From an uncultured Lachnospiraceae bacterium (GTDB lineage Bacteria > Bacillota > Clostridia > Lachnospirales > Lachnospiraceae): a stretch of 64,000 nt of DNA. The notes beneath the pieces were generated by a model. It made no database searches. It was not told the DNA's origin and saw only the letters and a list, made by a program, of their open reading frames with translations. The stretch spans positions 1 to 64,000 of the forward strand of contig CAJUSJ010000006.1 in assembly GCA_910588865.1 (NCBI GenBank). Reading direction: 5' to 3'. Positions 1 through 9,709 of this stretch are shown here, in pieces. How positions within the stretch are numbered: position 1 is the stretch's first letter; every line of letters begins with the position of its first letter. Made by a program: the position numbers and the translations under genes.

Positions 1-61
1 CATGTTTTACCATTTGATGAAAGCTTTATTTCAACTAACTTCGGAAAGATTCAAATAACTC

Positions 62-90
62 TTTACAACACAGGATAATGGTATTATAAT
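62..90 (+). promoter_or_regulatory. Sigma-A promoter of the riboflavin operon
   Basis: TTTACA at 62-67 and TATAAT at 85-90 are separated by exactly 17 bases. The predicted transcript would start around 97, just ahead of the FMN riboswitch, so the promoter, aptamer and terminator are in the expected order. Confidence 0.85.
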
Positions 91-110
91 AGGCCATAGA
101 TAAATCAATA

Positions 111-222
111 AAGATCTTCAGGGCAGGGTGCAAGTCCCTACCGGCGGTAAAGCCCGCGAGCCGAAAGGCAGATCCGGTGAGATTCCGGGGCCGACAGTAC
201 AGTCTGGATGGAAGAAGATGAT
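111..222 (+). promoter_or_regulatory. FMN riboswitch (RFN element)
   Basis: The segment has the conserved RFN blocks in order: GATCTTC, GGGCAGGGTG, CCCTACCGGCGGT, the GCCCGCGAGCC segment, the AGATCCGGTGAGATTCCGG hairpin, GCCGACAGT, and a closing GAAGAAGAT that pairs with the first block to form P1. It precedes the riboflavin biosynthesis genes ribD, ribE, ribBA and ribH, the usual setting. FMN binding is expected to lower expression through the terminator at 262-299. Confidence 0.97.
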
Positions 223-261
223 CAGGATAGCGGTAATATTTGCCGCGGAATCAGGATATAG

Positions 262-299
262 GCTCTGAGATGGGATGTTTTCCCGTTTCAGAGCTTTTT
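262..299 (+). terminator. Riboswitch-controlled intrinsic terminator
   Basis: The arms GCTCTGAGA (262-270) and TTTCAGAGC (286-294) pair around a short loop and are followed by five T residues. It lies between the FMN aptamer and ribD, so it is the expression platform: FMN-bound aptamer should favour this hairpin. Confidence 0.85.
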
Positions 300-370
300 A
301 CATCTCAGGGAGTTTTCCCCATTTTCCCCATGACACCAAATCTATGCCTCTGGAGAGCGGAGGACAGCGG

Positions 371-1477
371 ATGACAGACAAAGACTATATGGAGAGAGCC
401 ATTTCCCTGGCCGGGAAAGGGAGAGGCTGGACCAACCCCAATCCCATGGTGGGGGCGGTGATCGTAAAAGACGGAAAGATTATCGGAGAAGGGTATCATG
501 CCAGGTGCGGAGAACTCCACGCGGAGCGCGATGCCATAGGCAGACTGACCCAGAGCGGGGAGGGGGCGGATCTTTATGTGACTTTGGAACCATGCTGTCA
601 CTACGGGAGAACGCCGCCCTGCACCCAGGCCATCCTGGAACAGAAGATTGCCAGGGTCGTAATCGGTTCGAGAGATCCCAACCCCAAGGTGGCTGGAAAG
701 GGGATTGCTATACTGAGGCAGGCAGGCGTGGAGGTGGTGGAGGATTTTATGAGAGAAGAATGCGACCAGCTGAACCCTGTGTTTTTTCACTACATTACCA
801 CCAAAACTCCCTATGTGGTCATGAAGTATGCCATGACCGCGGACGGAAAGATTGCCACCAGGACAGGGGCCTCCCGATGGATCACCGGAGAGGAGTCCAG
901 GGCCATGGTTCACCAGATGCGGCATGATTATATGGGGATCATGGCAGGTATTGGAACCGTGTTGGCGGATGATCCCATGCTGAATGTCCGCCTGGAAGGG
1001 AAAAAAAGTCCTGTGCGGATCATCTGTGACAGCTGCCTGAGAATTCCGGAGGACAGCCGGATCTGCCGCACCGCCGGAGAGTACCGGACCCTGGCGGTCT
1101 GCGGGAAAATGACCAGGGAGATGGAGGAAAAGGCTTCCAGGCTTAAGGGCATGGGGTTGGAGATTGTCTCTCTGCCTGACAGTAAGGGACAGGTGGATTT
1201 AAGGCGGCTCATGGAATATCTTGGCGGTCAGGGGCTGGACAGCATCCTGCTGGAAGGGGGAGCGGACCTAAATGACAGCGCCCTGAGAGCCGGAATCGTC
1301 CAGGAGGTGAAGGTGTTTATGGCCCCCAAGATTTTCGGGGGAGCCCAGGCCAGGTCCGGGGTGGAAGGGGTTGGAGTGGAAACCCCGGAGCAGGCCATAG
1401 GGCTGAAGCTTGAGAAAATTTCCCGGATCGGGGAGGATATCCTGATGGAGTATAAGGTTGAGCCTTTACGGGCCTGA
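371..1477 (+). CDS. ribD: Bifunctional riboflavin deaminase/reductase RibD
   Basis: RibD carries out two successive cytosolic steps of riboflavin synthesis: deamination of the pyrimidine made from GTP, then NADPH-dependent reduction of its ribose side chain. The N-terminal cytidine-deaminase fold shows the zinc site H50-A-E52 and a PCC...PPC motif (C75, C84), with E52 as catalytic acid. The C-terminal half (about 150-368) is the reductase domain, with VMKYAMTADGKIA and LLEGGADL motifs. I chose the ATG at 371 (368 residues, normal length) because it follows a GGAGG-type site; an upstream in-frame start would run into the riboswitch terminator. It is the first gene of the FMN-regulated operon. 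Confidence 0.97.
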   Translation: MTDKDYMERAISLAGKGRGWTNPNPMVGAVIVKDGKIIGEGYHARCGELHAERDAIGRLTQSGEGADLYVTLEPCCHYGRTPPCTQAILEQKIARVVIGSRDPNPKVAGKGIAILRQAGVEVVEDFMREECDQLNPVFFHYITTKTPYVVMKYAMTADGKIATRTGASRWITGEESRAMVHQMRHDYMGIMAGIGTVLADDPMLNVRLEGKKSPVRIICDSCLRIPEDSRICRTAGEYRTLAVCGKMTREMEEKASRLKGMGLEIVSLPDSKGQVDLRRLMEYLGGQGLDSILLEGGADLNDSALRAGIVQEVKVFMAPKIFGGAQARSGVEGVGVETPEQAIGLKLEKISRIGEDILMEYKVEPLRA

Positions 1478-1552
1478 CGGCAGATATTCTGCCCCGCGGG
1501 GAAGGCTGATACATGTAATGGAATAAATGAGAAAGGGGAGGTGAGGATCTGG

Positions 1553-2224
1553 ATGTTTACAGGGATCATAGAGGAGACAGGCAGGATCCGGTCCGTGTCT
1601 CTGACAGGCGGTTCCGGGAAAATTTCCATAGAAGCGGCGAAGGTTCTGGAAGGCACCAGGATCGGGGACAGCATCGCGGTCAACGGGGTCTGTCTGACCG
1701 TGGTATCTCTTGAGAGAGACGGCTTTACGGCAGATATTATGGCGGAGACTCTGCGGCGCTGCGATTTAGGGCAGCTTCACAGAGGGGACCGGGTCAATCT
1801 TGAGAGAGCCATGGCCGCGGACGGAAGGTTCGGAGGTCACATAGTATCCGGCCATATCGACGGCACAGGGGTTATCAAAAGCTACAGGAGGGAGGAAAAC
1901 GCGGTCTGGATCACCGTGGAGGCGGACCAAAGTCTCCTCAGACTCATCGTGGAAAAAGGCTCTGTGTGCGTTGACGGTGTCAGTCTGACGGTGGCAGCGG
2001 TGTCAGACCATGATTTTCAGGTATCAGTAATACCCCACACAGGGGAGGAGACTACCCTGCTGAAAAAAGGACCTGGAGGAAAAGTGAACCTGGAAAATGA
2101 CGTGGTGGGGAAATATGTGGAGAGGCTCCTGGGGGCTTACGGGAGAATGGCCAACCATGACCGCGGGGAAGAAGAACCGCCGTCAGGCGGGATCACCATG
2201 GAATTTTTGCGGGAATATCTGTAG
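1553..2224 (+). CDS. ribE: Riboflavin synthase alpha subunit
   Basis: Riboflavin synthase converts two molecules of dimethylribityllumazine to riboflavin and the pyrimidine precursor, the last step of the pathway. The protein (223 residues) begins with the family signature [10 protein letters not shown] and holds two tandem lumazine-binding repeats: the first includes [13 protein letters not shown] and the second [12 protein letters not shown], with [13 protein letters not shown] between them. The ATG at 1553 is preferred over a GTG at 1541 because the signature starts there and a GGGGAGG site lies upstream. It sits between ribD and ribBA in the operon. The C-terminal tail beyond the second repeat is slightly extended. 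Confidence 0.96.
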   Translation: MFTGIIEETGRIRSVSLTGGSGKISIEAAKVLEGTRIGDSIAVNGVCLTVVSLERDGFTADIMAETLRRCDLGQLHRGDRVNLERAMAADGRFGGHIVSGHIDGTGVIKSYRREENAVWITVEADQSLLRLIVEKGSVCVDGVSLTVAAVSDHDFQVSVIPHTGEETTLLKKGPGGKVNLENDVVGKYVERLLGAYGRMANHDRGEEEPPSGGITMEFLREYL

Positions 2225-2277
2225 CTGGCCCATTGATTTGGATATTGATTGTCTATAAAGAGAAGGAGCAGAGATTA

Positions 2278-3489
2278 ATGAGTGAGGTTTACAATACCAT
2301 TGAGGAGGCCCTTGACGACTTGAGGGCCGGAAAAATGATCCTGGTGACCGATGACCCGGACCGGGAAAATGAGGGGGATCTGATCTGCGGGGCCAGGTTT
2401 GCCACACAGGACAATATTAATTTTATGGCGTGTCACGCCAAGGGACTGATCTGCACGCCTATGAGCGGGGCTCTGGCCTCCAGGCTGGGGCTTCCTCCCA
2501 TGGTGGCGGAGAATACCGACAACCACAGCACCGCGTTTACGGTGTCCATTGACCATGTGGATACGGACACAGGGATCTCAGCTGCAGAGAGATCCTTTAC
2601 CATTATGAAATGCGTGGACGAAACCACCAGGCCGGAGGAACTCAGAAGGCCCGGCCATGTATTTCCCCTGATCGCCAGAAAGGGCGGGGTTCTTGTGCGG
2701 GGCGGACACACAGAAGCCACGGTGGACCTCATGCGTCTCGCGGGACTTGAGGAGTGTGGCGTGTGCTGTGAGATCATGGAAGACGACGGCACCATGATGA
2801 GGACTCCCCACCTGTGGGACTTAGCCAGAGAGTACGGGCTGAAATTCATCACCATCAAGGACTTGCAGAATTACTGCCGTATCCACGAAAAGCATGTGGC
2901 GCGGGAGGCCTGTGCCGACATGCCCACCAAATACGGTCACTTTCAGATATACGGGTATGTCAATGACATCACAGGCGAGCACCATGTGGCTTTGGTGAAA
3001 GGAGATATCGGCGACGGGGAAGGGATTTTGTGCAGGGTGCATTCCGAGTGCCTTACAGGAGACACCTTTGGTTCCCTGCGGTGCGACTGCGGCAGCCAGC
3101 TCCAGACAGCCATGGGGATGGTGGAGGAGGAAGGACGGGGCGTCATCCTGTATATGCGCCAGGAGGGGCGGGGAATCGGCCTGATCAACAAGCTGAAGGC
3201 CTATACGCTTCAGGAGCAGGGCATGGACACCGTGGAGGCCAATATAAGCCTTGGATTCGCGCCAGATCTTCGGGAATACTGGGTGGGAGCCCAGATTCTG
3301 TCAGACCTGGGAGTGAAATCCCTGCGTCTTCTCACCAACAACCCGGAGAAGGTTTACGGGTTGGGGGGATTTGGCCTGACCATTTTGGAGCGGGTACCCA
3401 TTGAGATCCCTCCTCAGCAGTATGACGCTTATTATATGAAGACAAAGCAGGAGAAAATGGGCCATATCTTTGAGAAGATCCGGGTATGA
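2278..3489 (+). CDS. ribBA: Bifunctional DHBP synthase / GTP cyclohydrolase II RibBA
   Basis: This fused enzyme supplies both entry branches of riboflavin synthesis: 3,4-dihydroxy-2-butanone 4-phosphate from ribulose 5-phosphate (N-terminal half) and the opened GTP product (C-terminal half). The N-terminal domain shows [11 protein letters not shown] and [13 protein letters not shown]. The C-terminal domain shows the zinc ligands C258, C269 and C271 in HSECLTGD and RCDCGSQL, and RQEGRGIGL for GTP. At 403 residues it has the usual fused length. The ATG at 2278 follows AAGGAG. It overlaps no neighbour and is followed 23 bases later by ribH. Confidence 0.97.
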   Translation: MSEVYNTIEEALDDLRAGKMILVTDDPDRENEGDLICGARFATQDNINFMACHAKGLICTPMSGALASRLGLPPMVAENTDNHSTAFTVSIDHVDTDTGISAAERSFTIMKCVDETTRPEELRRPGHVFPLIARKGGVLVRGGHTEATVDLMRLAGLEECGVCCEIMEDDGTMMRTPHLWDLAREYGLKFITIKDLQNYCRIHEKHVAREACADMPTKYGHFQIYGYVNDITGEHHVALVKGDIGDGEGILCRVHSECLTGDTFGSLRCDCGSQLQTAMGMVEEEGRGVILYMRQEGRGIGLINKLKAYTLQEQGMDTVEANISLGFAPDLREYWVGAQILSDLGVKSLRLLTNNPEKVYGLGGFGLTILERVPIEIPPQQYDAYYMKTKQEKMGHIFEKIRV

Positions 3490-3512
3490 GAAAAAATCAG
3501 GAGGAAAATTAT

Positions 3513-3986
3513 ATGAAAGAGATCAATGTGCTGGAAGGAAAAGTAGTCGCCCCGGAGGGGCTTAAGGTGGGGATCGTGGCCGCCAGATTTAATGAGATCA
3601 TTGTGAACAAGCTGCTGGGAGGGGCTGTGGACGGTCTTGTCCGCCATGGTGTTGAGGAGGACAACATCACGGCGGCCTGGGTGCCGGGCGCTTTTGAGAT
3701 CCCGGTGGTAGCCGCCAGGATGGCCAAATCCGGCAAATATGACGCGGTGATCTGTGTAGGCGCTGTCATCCGGGGGGATACCACCCACTACGACTATGTG
3801 TGCAATGAGGTGTCCAAGGGAGTGGCCCAGGTGGGACTGTCCACAGGGGTTCCGGTGTTGTTTGGGGTCATCACCACCGAGAATATCGAGCAGGCCATCG
3901 CCAGGGCAGGGAGCAAGGCAGGCAACAAGGGCTATGACTGTGCCCTGTCTGCCATTGAGATGGTGAATCTGTTGAGACAGATGTAA
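3513..3986 (+). CDS. ribH: 6,7-dimethyl-8-ribityllumazine synthase
   Basis: RibH condenses the ribityl pyrimidine with dihydroxybutanone phosphate to make the lumazine that RibE uses; the enzyme normally forms pentamers or 60-mer shells. The 157-residue protein shows the family blocks [27 protein letters not shown] with the catalytic His, and [11 protein letters not shown]. The ATG at 3513 follows AGGAGG; an upstream in-frame ATG at 3486 overlaps the ribBA stop and lacks a good site. It is the last gene of the riboflavin operon. No clear intrinsic terminator was found after it. Confidence 0.96.
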   Translation: MKEINVLEGKVVAPEGLKVGIVAARFNEIIVNKLLGGAVDGLVRHGVEEDNITAAWVPGAFEIPVVAARMAKSGKYDAVICVGAVIRGDTTHYDYVCNEVSKGVAQVGLSTGVPVLFGVITTENIEQAIARAGSKAGNKGYDCALSAIEMVNLLRQM

Positions 3987-4091
3987 GTATTATTATTACA
4001 GCTTGACCTGAAATTTTAATAAAAATCCCCCTACCTTTTTCCTGTCTTCCGTTGTATACTGTTTCTATATGCAGAGGAAGGAAGTATTTTT

Positions 4092-4787
4092 ATGCAGACT
4101 ATTTTGGTATGTGATGACGATAAACAGATCGTGGAAGCTATCGATATCTATCTGACAGGGGAAGGGTTTCAGGTGATCAAGGCTTATGACGGCTTTGAGG
4201 CCCTGGAGCTTCTGGAGGTAAACCAGGTGGATTTGATGATCGTGGACGTGATGATGCCTGGGCTGGACGGCATAAGGACTACTTTGAAGGTGCGGGAGAA
4301 CAGCAGCATACCGATTATCATCCTGTCTGCCAAGTCAGAGGACAATGACAAGATCCTGGGGCTGAACATAGGGGCTGACGATTATATCACAAAGCCGTTT
4401 AACCCACTGGAGCTGGTGGCCAGGGTCAAGTCCCATATCCGCCGTTATACCCAGCTTGGCAATTTGTCCCAGCAGAACGCGGAGAATGTGTACAAGTGCG
4501 GTGGGCTTCTGATCCACGACGACAACAAAGAGGTATTTGTGGATGGAGATCCCATTAAGCTGACCCCCATCGAGTATAATATCCTTCTGCTTCTGGTGAA
4601 AAACGCGGGAAAGGTATTTTCCATCGACGAGATCTATGAGCAGATCTGGAACGAGGAGGCCATTGGAGCGGACAACACCGTAGCGGTACATATCCGGCAC
4701 ATTCGGGAAAAGATTGAGATCAATCCCAGGGAGCCCCGCTATCTCAAGGTGGTGTGGGGAGTGGGCTACAAGATCGAGAAGCAGTAG
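4092..4787 (+). CDS. OmpR/PhoB-family response regulator
   Basis: The receiver domain (residues 1-120) has the acidic pocket CDDD, the phosphoacceptor D52 in IVDVMMPG, a switch Ser in LSAKSED and K in ITKPF. The C-terminal winged helix (about 135-231) ends with VWGVGYKIE. It is followed nine bases later by its partner kinase at 4797-7103. The pair resembles VanR/VanS-type systems in architecture, but no target can be named from the sequence. A TATACT at 4055-4060 could be its -10 box, without a convincing -35, so it may be activator-dependent or read from elsewhere. Confidence 0.93.
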   Translation: MQTILVCDDDKQIVEAIDIYLTGEGFQVIKAYDGFEALELLEVNQVDLMIVDVMMPGLDGIRTTLKVRENSSIPIIILSAKSEDNDKILGLNIGADDYITKPFNPLELVARVKSHIRRYTQLGNLSQQNAENVYKCGGLLIHDDNKEVFVDGDPIKLTPIEYNILLLLVKNAGKVFSIDEIYEQIWNEEAIGADNTVAVHIRHIREKIEINPREPRYLKVVWGVGYKIEKQ

Positions 4788-4796
4788 GAGCTGTCT

Positions 4797-7103
4797 ATGA
4801 AGAAAGACATCTGGCCGGTAAGTTTAAAAAAACAGTTTTTACTGCTTCTCCACGCCGCTTTTCTCATGCTGTTTCTCTGGGGGATTTCCTTTATCTATTT
4901 TAATGAAAATTATGGAAGGGGAATCAGGTGGATCAGGGAGGAGTCCTACGCGGACACACTCCCGTTTACGGAGCAGCTGGAAGCGGATGTGGAGATGATC
5001 TTTAAATATGTGAAATACAAGGACCTGTTTGAGACAGACGGGAAACTGGACTACAATAAAGACATGGTCTGCGTCACATTCAGTTCTGGAAAATCCATGA
5101 TCTATACCCTCAATGATATGATCCGGGAGGCAAAGAGCCGGGGATATTACCTGACAGACACTTTTGAGGTGGCGGGAGGCCCCGCGGTTCATGAGAGGGA
5201 TACGCAGAACGCCGCGATTCCCCTTATTGAGTGGAAGACCTATGACCCCCATGCCTCCGAGCACTATACGGAACCAGGGGATGCCTACGCGACCAGGGAA
5301 GAACTGGCGGTTGAGGTTTTGACTATTTTGGGGGAATATTATCAGATTCAGTACAACTACATGGACCGCCCTTCCAACCTGTATTTCCGGGTATCTTATA
5401 TGGATGGGATGGGGCAGGAGCGTCTTTACACCAACGCTGAACAGTACCTTGTGGAGGACTTAATGGGGTTTGGACGTTATCTGTACCTGTCCGGCGACTC
5501 GATTTTGATTGATACGAATTTAAAGTATATTCCCGGGAATATTACCTCTGAACTGGAAAATTATAACCTGTACGGCAACAATGATTACTATATTGTTCTG
5601 GGGCTAAACACAAGATATCCCAACACGGACCCTTATTCCAGAGCCCACGACGCCTACACCAGGGTCAGGGTAAACTACATTACCGGCCTGCTTTTGTTTG
5701 CCATTGGCGCGGCGGGACTTCTGGTGACTTTGGCCTGTTTGAGCTACCTGTCCGGCTATGAGACCCTGGACCGCTCTGTTGTGGCTCTGGCGCATTTTGA
5801 CGGGATCCCCGTGGAGTGCGGCGTTGTCCTGTGTCTGTTGTGCCTGTGGTTTTGTCATGTGGTGACAGGCAAGGCGGGGGGTAAGCTCGCCAACCTGCTT
5901 CTGGATGAGAGGCACAGGAACTTTTTTGTGGTCATAACCCGGTGGACAACCGCTTACCTGGTAGGCCTTGTGGAGGGCTTCAGCCTTCTGAGACAGTACA
6001 AGGCCCGGGTCCTGTGGCACAACTCACTGGCCTGCCGAGGCTGGCGCTGGTGTGTCGCCGCGTTGAACAATGCCTCATTTCCTGTGGAGATGACCGCCTG
6101 TTTTCTCGGGTATCTGGGGGGGAACGGGGCACTTATCTATGCCATCTATTATCTGTATGGGAATCGGGAGCTTCTCCCCGTGCCTTTTGTGTACCTGATC
6201 CCGGCCGCGGTTCTGGTGTTTTTCCAGGTGTGGACCTTTCTGCTGCTGTACCGCCGGTCCGCTGAGACAGAAAAGATCTCTTACGCCATTTTCAAAATGT
6301 CAGAGGGAGACACCAGCTACAAGATCGATACCTTGGGATTTTCCGGAAAAGGCGCGGGGCTGGCCCAGACCCTGAACAATTTGGGAGACGGGCTGGAGAC
6401 GGCTCTTCAGGAAAAGGTAAAGAGCGAGCGCCTCAAGGCGGACCTGATCACCAATGTGTCCCATGACATCAAGACGCCTCTCACCTCTATTATCAATTAT
6501 GTGGATCTTTTGAAACGGGAAAAGCTCCCAGATGAAAAGATCCAGCGGTATCTGGAGGTTCTTGATCAGAAATCCCAGCGCCTTAAGACCCTTACCGAGG
6601 ACCTTGTGGAAGCGTCAAAAGCCAGTTCAGGAAATTTAAAGCTTGAGATGGCAAACATCGACCTGGTGGAAATGATTCACCAGACCAACGGGGAATTTGA
6701 GGAGAAATTCGGACTCCGCCATCTGGAGCTGGTGGCCTCCCTTCCCCCGGAGACCATCCTCATTGCCGCTGACGGAAGGCGGCTGTGGAGGGTGCTGGAA
6801 AATCTGTACAACAATACCTTCAAATACGCCATGGAGCACAGCCGGGTGTACGTGGACCTGGAGAAGAAAAACGGGTACGCGTATTTTACCATAAAAAATG
6901 TGTCCCAAAATCCCCTGAACATCAATGCGGACGAGCTGACAGAGCGATTTGTCCGGGGGGATGTGGCCAGGACAACCGATGGAAGCGGCTTGGGACTCTC
7001 CATCGCGAAGAGCCTTACCCTGCTTCAGGGAGGCACCTTTGATTTGTACATTGACGGAGACTTATTCAAAGCCCAGGTGGGCTTTCCGGTGCTGTCAGAC
7101 TGA
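4797..7103 (+). CDS. Multi-membrane sensor histidine kinase
   Basis: Partner of the upstream response regulator. At 768 residues it is long for a clostridial kinase. It has an N-terminal membrane segment (about 10-34), an extracytoplasmic region of about 250 residues with no family I recognise, then four further hydrophobic segments between about 290 and 487. The cytoplasmic part has a HisKA motif with H556 in SHDIKTPLTS, an N box NLYNNTFKYA and a G2 box GSGLGLSIAK. The layout suggests both an external ligand domain and a membrane-embedded sensing module. The signal is unknown. Start ATG follows GAGCTGT, a weak site, consistent with translational coupling. Confidence 0.9.
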   Translation: MKKDIWPVSLKKQFLLLLHAAFLMLFLWGISFIYFNENYGRGIRWIREESYADTLPFTEQLEADVEMIFKYVKYKDLFETDGKLDYNKDMVCVTFSSGKSMIYTLNDMIREAKSRGYYLTDTFEVAGGPAVHERDTQNAAIPLIEWKTYDPHASEHYTEPGDAYATREELAVEVLTILGEYYQIQYNYMDRPSNLYFRVSYMDGMGQERLYTNAEQYLVEDLMGFGRYLYLSGDSILIDTNLKYIPGNITSELENYNLYGNNDYYIVLGLNTRYPNTDPYSRAHDAYTRVRVNYITGLLLFAIGAAGLLVTLACLSYLSGYETLDRSVVALAHFDGIPVECGVVLCLLCLWFCHVVTGKAGGKLANLLLDERHRNFFVVITRWTTAYLVGLVEGFSLLRQYKARVLWHNSLACRGWRWCVAALNNASFPVEMTACFLGYLGGNGALIYAIYYLYGNRELLPVPFVYLIPAAVLVFFQVWTFLLLYRRSAETEKISYAIFKMSEGDTSYKIDTLGFSGKGAGLAQTLNNLGDGLETALQEKVKSERLKADLITNVSHDIKTPLTSIINYVDLLKREKLPDEKIQRYLEVLDQKSQRLKTLTEDLVEASKASSGNLKLEMANIDLVEMIHQTNGEFEEKFGLRHLELVASLPPETILIAADGRRLWRVLENLYNNTFKYAMEHSRVYVDLEKKNGYAYFTIKNVSQNPLNINADELTERFVRGDVARTTDGSGLGLSIAKSLTLLQGGTFDLYIDGDLFKAQVGFPVLSD

Positions 7104-7162
7104 AAGCGGCTGAGGGGGCACCGGGAAAGCTGGTTTGTCCATGGGCTATGAGAAACCAAAAC

Positions 7163-7202
7163 AGCCCCGGATCTGTGGCAGGACAGTTTCCGGGGCTTTG
7201 TC
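7163..7202. terminator. Intrinsic terminator between convergent genes
   Basis: AGCCCCGGA (7163-7171) pairs with TCCGGGGCT (7189-7197), followed on the plus strand by TTGTCT. The minus-strand side also runs into a T-rich stretch (TGTTTTGG), so it can serve both the kinase gene and glgB. Confidence 0.75.
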
Positions 7203-7222
7203 TGTCTATATGGCGGGCCGGG

Positions 7223-9133
7223 TCAGAACCGGAAGATGGCGGTTCCGTAGGCGGCAAGAGGGTACGCGAAGGAGAACGGCTGTCCGTCGCACTCGGACTT
7301 GGTGGAGCGGTAGATTACCTTGTCATCCCCTGGCTTATAAAGGCCATGGGTCTGGTCTAACAGCAGGGAGAAGCTGCCTCTCTTGGGGACACCTACCCGA
7401 TAGTCAGGTCTGGCCACGGGGGTGAAGTTGCAGATAAACAGCAGATTCTGCTTGCCTGTTGGATTGCGGCGGATAAAGCTGAAGATGCTGCGGTCCCCGT
7501 CATTGGCGTTGATCCACTGGAAGCCATCCCAGTCATAGTCTAAGCTGTACATGGATGGATATTTTTTGTACAGGTGGAGCAGGTCCCGGAAATAATTCTG
7601 AAGGTCCTTGTGGAGCGGTTCCTCGGCCAGATACCAGTCTAAGGAGACCTTCTCATCCCACTCGTGGAGCTGTCCGAAATCTTGTCCCATGAACAGAAGC
7701 TTCTTGCCCGGATGGCCCATCATGAAAGTGTAGCCCACCTTTAAGTTGGCGAACTTATCATCGTCAAGGCCCGGCATCTTGTTGATCATGGAGCATTTTA
7801 AGTGAACCACCTCGTCGTGGGACAGAACCAGGATAAAGTTCTCGCTGGTGGCGTAGGTCATGCCGAATGTCATCTTGTTGTGGTTGAATTTGCGGAAATA
7901 GGGGTCAAGCTTCATGTACTCCAAAAAGTCGTGCATCCAGCCCATATTCCACTTGAATTTAAAGCCCAGTCCTCCGTCCTCCGGCGTGCCCGTGACCAAA
8001 GGCCACGCGGTGGATTCCTCGGCAATGATCATGGCCCCTTCACAGCGCTTTTCCACAATGCTGTTGAGGTGCTTGAAAAACTCAATGGCTTCTAAATTCT
8101 TGTTCTCCCCGTACTTGTTGGGAAGCCAGTTGCCGCCGGAGCGTCCGTAGTCCAAATACAGCATGGATGCCACGGCATCCACCCGAAGGCCATCGATGTG
8201 GTACTGTTCGATCCAGTAAAGGGCATTGGAGATAAGGAAATTGGATACCTCGTGCTTCTCGTAATCAAACACCTTGGTGCCCCAGTCCGGGTGCTCTCCC
8301 TTCCTGGAGTCCGCGTATTCGTACACCGGCTGGCCGTCAAAATCCGCAAGCCCGTGGGCATCTCTGGGGAAATGGGCGGGAACCCAGTCCAGGATGACGC
8401 CGATGCCCTTCTTGTGCATGTAGTTGACAAAATACATAAAGTCCTTGGCGGTTCCATAGCGGGAAGTGGGGGCGTAGTAGCCGGTAACCTGGTAGCCCCA
8501 GGAGCCGTCAAATGGATGCTCCGCTATGCCCATGAGCTCCACATGGGTGTAGCCCATATCCTTCACATAGTCTGCCAGCTCGTGGGCTGCCTCTATGTAG
8601 GTGTAGAACCCGTCCTTTTCTTCCCGGTTCTGCTTTTTCCAGGAGCCTAAGTGTACCTCATAGATGGACAGAGGGGAGGTGAGAAGATCGGTCTCCTTTC
8701 TCTTGCGCATCCAGGCGTCGTCTTTCCAGGCAAAGCCGGAAATGTCAGCGGTTACAGACGCGGTTCCCGGGCGGTATTCCGCCTCAAAGGCATAGGGGTC
8801 TGCCTTGAACAGTACTTTCCCCTCCTGTGTGGTGATGGCGTATTTGTACAGCTGTCCTGTGCCCAGGCCCGGGACAAAGGCTTCATAGATGCCGGATGTG
8901 CCCAGGGCCTCCATGGGTGTGGCGTCGGGATTCCACTCATTGAAATCCCCCACAACGCTGACCGCCTGGGCGTGAGGGGCCCAGACAGCAAAGTACATGC
9001 CCTCTTTCCTGCGGTAGGTTTTTGGATGCGCGCCTAACTTTTCATAGATCTCATAGTGGGTTCCCTCCCCGAAGAGATACCGGTCAGTCTCAGTGATAAA
9101 CCCGGTCCCTGGTTCCTTTTTGCTACGTGCCAT
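7223..9133 (-). CDS. glgB: 1,4-alpha-glucan branching enzyme
   Basis: GlgB introduces alpha-1,6 branches into glycogen by cutting and transferring alpha-1,4 chains. The 636-residue protein has an N-terminal CBM48 domain (FAVWAPHAQAVSVVGDFNEW) and a GH13 barrel with DGLRVDAVASMLY (nucleophile Asp), AEEST (acid/base Glu) and VLSHDEVVH, followed by the C-terminal beta domain. The ATG at 9131-9133 follows a good GGAGG on the minus strand. The rest of a glycogen operon is not here; it is transcribed with the DUF2508 gene immediately upstream. It is convergent with the kinase gene. Confidence 0.96.
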   Translation of the reverse strand: MARSKKEPGTGFITETDRYLFGEGTHYEIYEKLGAHPKTYRRKEGMYFAVWAPHAQAVSVVGDFNEWNPDATPMEALGTSGIYEAFVPGLGTGQLYKYAITTQEGKVLFKADPYAFEAEYRPGTASVTADISGFAWKDDAWMRKRKETDLLTSPLSIYEVHLGSWKKQNREEKDGFYTYIEAAHELADYVKDMGYTHVELMGIAEHPFDGSWGYQVTGYYAPTSRYGTAKDFMYFVNYMHKKGIGVILDWVPAHFPRDAHGLADFDGQPVYEYADSRKGEHPDWGTKVFDYEKHEVSNFLISNALYWIEQYHIDGLRVDAVASMLYLDYGRSGGNWLPNKYGENKNLEAIEFFKHLNSIVEKRCEGAMIIAEESTAWPLVTGTPEDGGLGFKFKWNMGWMHDFLEYMKLDPYFRKFNHNKMTFGMTYATSENFILVLSHDEVVHLKCSMINKMPGLDDDKFANLKVGYTFMMGHPGKKLLFMGQDFGQLHEWDEKVSLDWYLAEEPLHKDLQNYFRDLLHLYKKYPSMYSLDYDWDGFQWINANDGDRSIFSFIRRNPTGKQNLLFICNFTPVARPDYRVGVPKRGSFSLLLDQTHGLYKPGDDKVIYRSTKSECDGQPFSFAYPLAAYGTAIFRF

Positions 9134-9196
9134 AAAGTTTTACCTCCGTAAGTTTTGTGCCATGCCCGACCGGCCCCCCGGCTGTGTTGTCAGGCA

Positions 9197-9427
9197 TTAC
9201 CGCGCCTCTGCCTCCAGGTTTTTAAAACTGCGCAGGAGAAACTGATACCGCAGCTGTGCCGCGTTCAGTTCATAGATGTAGCAGTCGATGAGCGTAGGGT
9301 CCACCACCTGTTCAAAATGATTCCTGGCCGAATCAATGCTGTGCCGCGTCTGCTCGATCTCTGCCCGAAGGGCCTGCCGTTCCCTGAATCTGGTGAGAGC
9401 GGCGCTTAATTTCTTTCCATGTCTCAT
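9197..9427 (-). CDS. DUF2508 (YaaL-like) small protein
   Basis: A 76-residue, helical, charged protein. Its C-terminal pattern DPTLIDCYIYELNAAQLRY and the following FLLR match the YaaL/DUF2508 family of Firmicutes, whose role is unknown; relatives often sit next to recR, which is not the case here. I chose the ATG at 9427 with GGGAG eight bases upstream over a TTG at 9442. It has its own sigma-A promoter at 9500-9528 and precedes glgB by 63 bases, so the two genes are probably co-transcribed. Confidence 0.75.
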   Translation of the reverse strand: MRHGKKLSAALTRFRERQALRAEIEQTRHSIDSARNHFEQVVDPTLIDCYIYELNAAQLRYQFLLRSFKNLEAEAR

Positions 9428-9499
9428 ATCGTCATCTCCCAAAATTTGATACAGGTATTATCCGCGGAAATGGAATTTTTATACATGGAATCTGCCTCT

Positions 9500-9528
9500 A
9501 TTTTACCATTTTACCAGGAGATGGTCAA
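9500..9528 (-). promoter_or_regulatory. Sigma-A promoter for the DUF2508-glgB unit
   Basis: On the minus strand, TTGACC (9528-9523) and TAAAAT (9505-9500) are separated by 17 bases. It is back to back with the plus-strand Tad promoter at 9570-9598, only about 40 bases away. Confidence 0.7.
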
Positions 9529-9569
9529 CAGTTACGTTCGCGGGCCCGGCGGGAAACTAAAAAAAGTCC

Positions 9570-9598
9570 TTGACATTTTCCCGGACAAGGTGCATAAT
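9570..9598 (+). promoter_or_regulatory. Sigma-A promoter of the Tad pilus operon
   Basis: TTGACA at 9570-9575 and CATAAT at 9593-9598 are 17 bases apart, with TG just before the -10. It is the only strong promoter upstream of the ten-kilobase Tad operon and leaves a leader of about 105 bases. Confidence 0.8.
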
Positions 9599-9709
9599 AA
9601 AGTAACAGTCAGCACAATTCATAAGTGCTTAAGCATATTACTCAGGTTATACCGCTCATTTCGAGCAGAGTTTCCGGTGATGTTACGCAGAGGAAGACAG
9701 GGGGGTGGA

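Noticed and set aside
275..370. Longer RibD with 32 extra N-terminal residues
   Set aside because: This extension overlaps the riboswitch terminator and has no ribosome site; family length fits the ATG at 371.
9419..9709. Longer peptidase reading frame from 9419
   Set aside because: It would contain the operon promoter and both divergent start regions, and is not hydrophobic.
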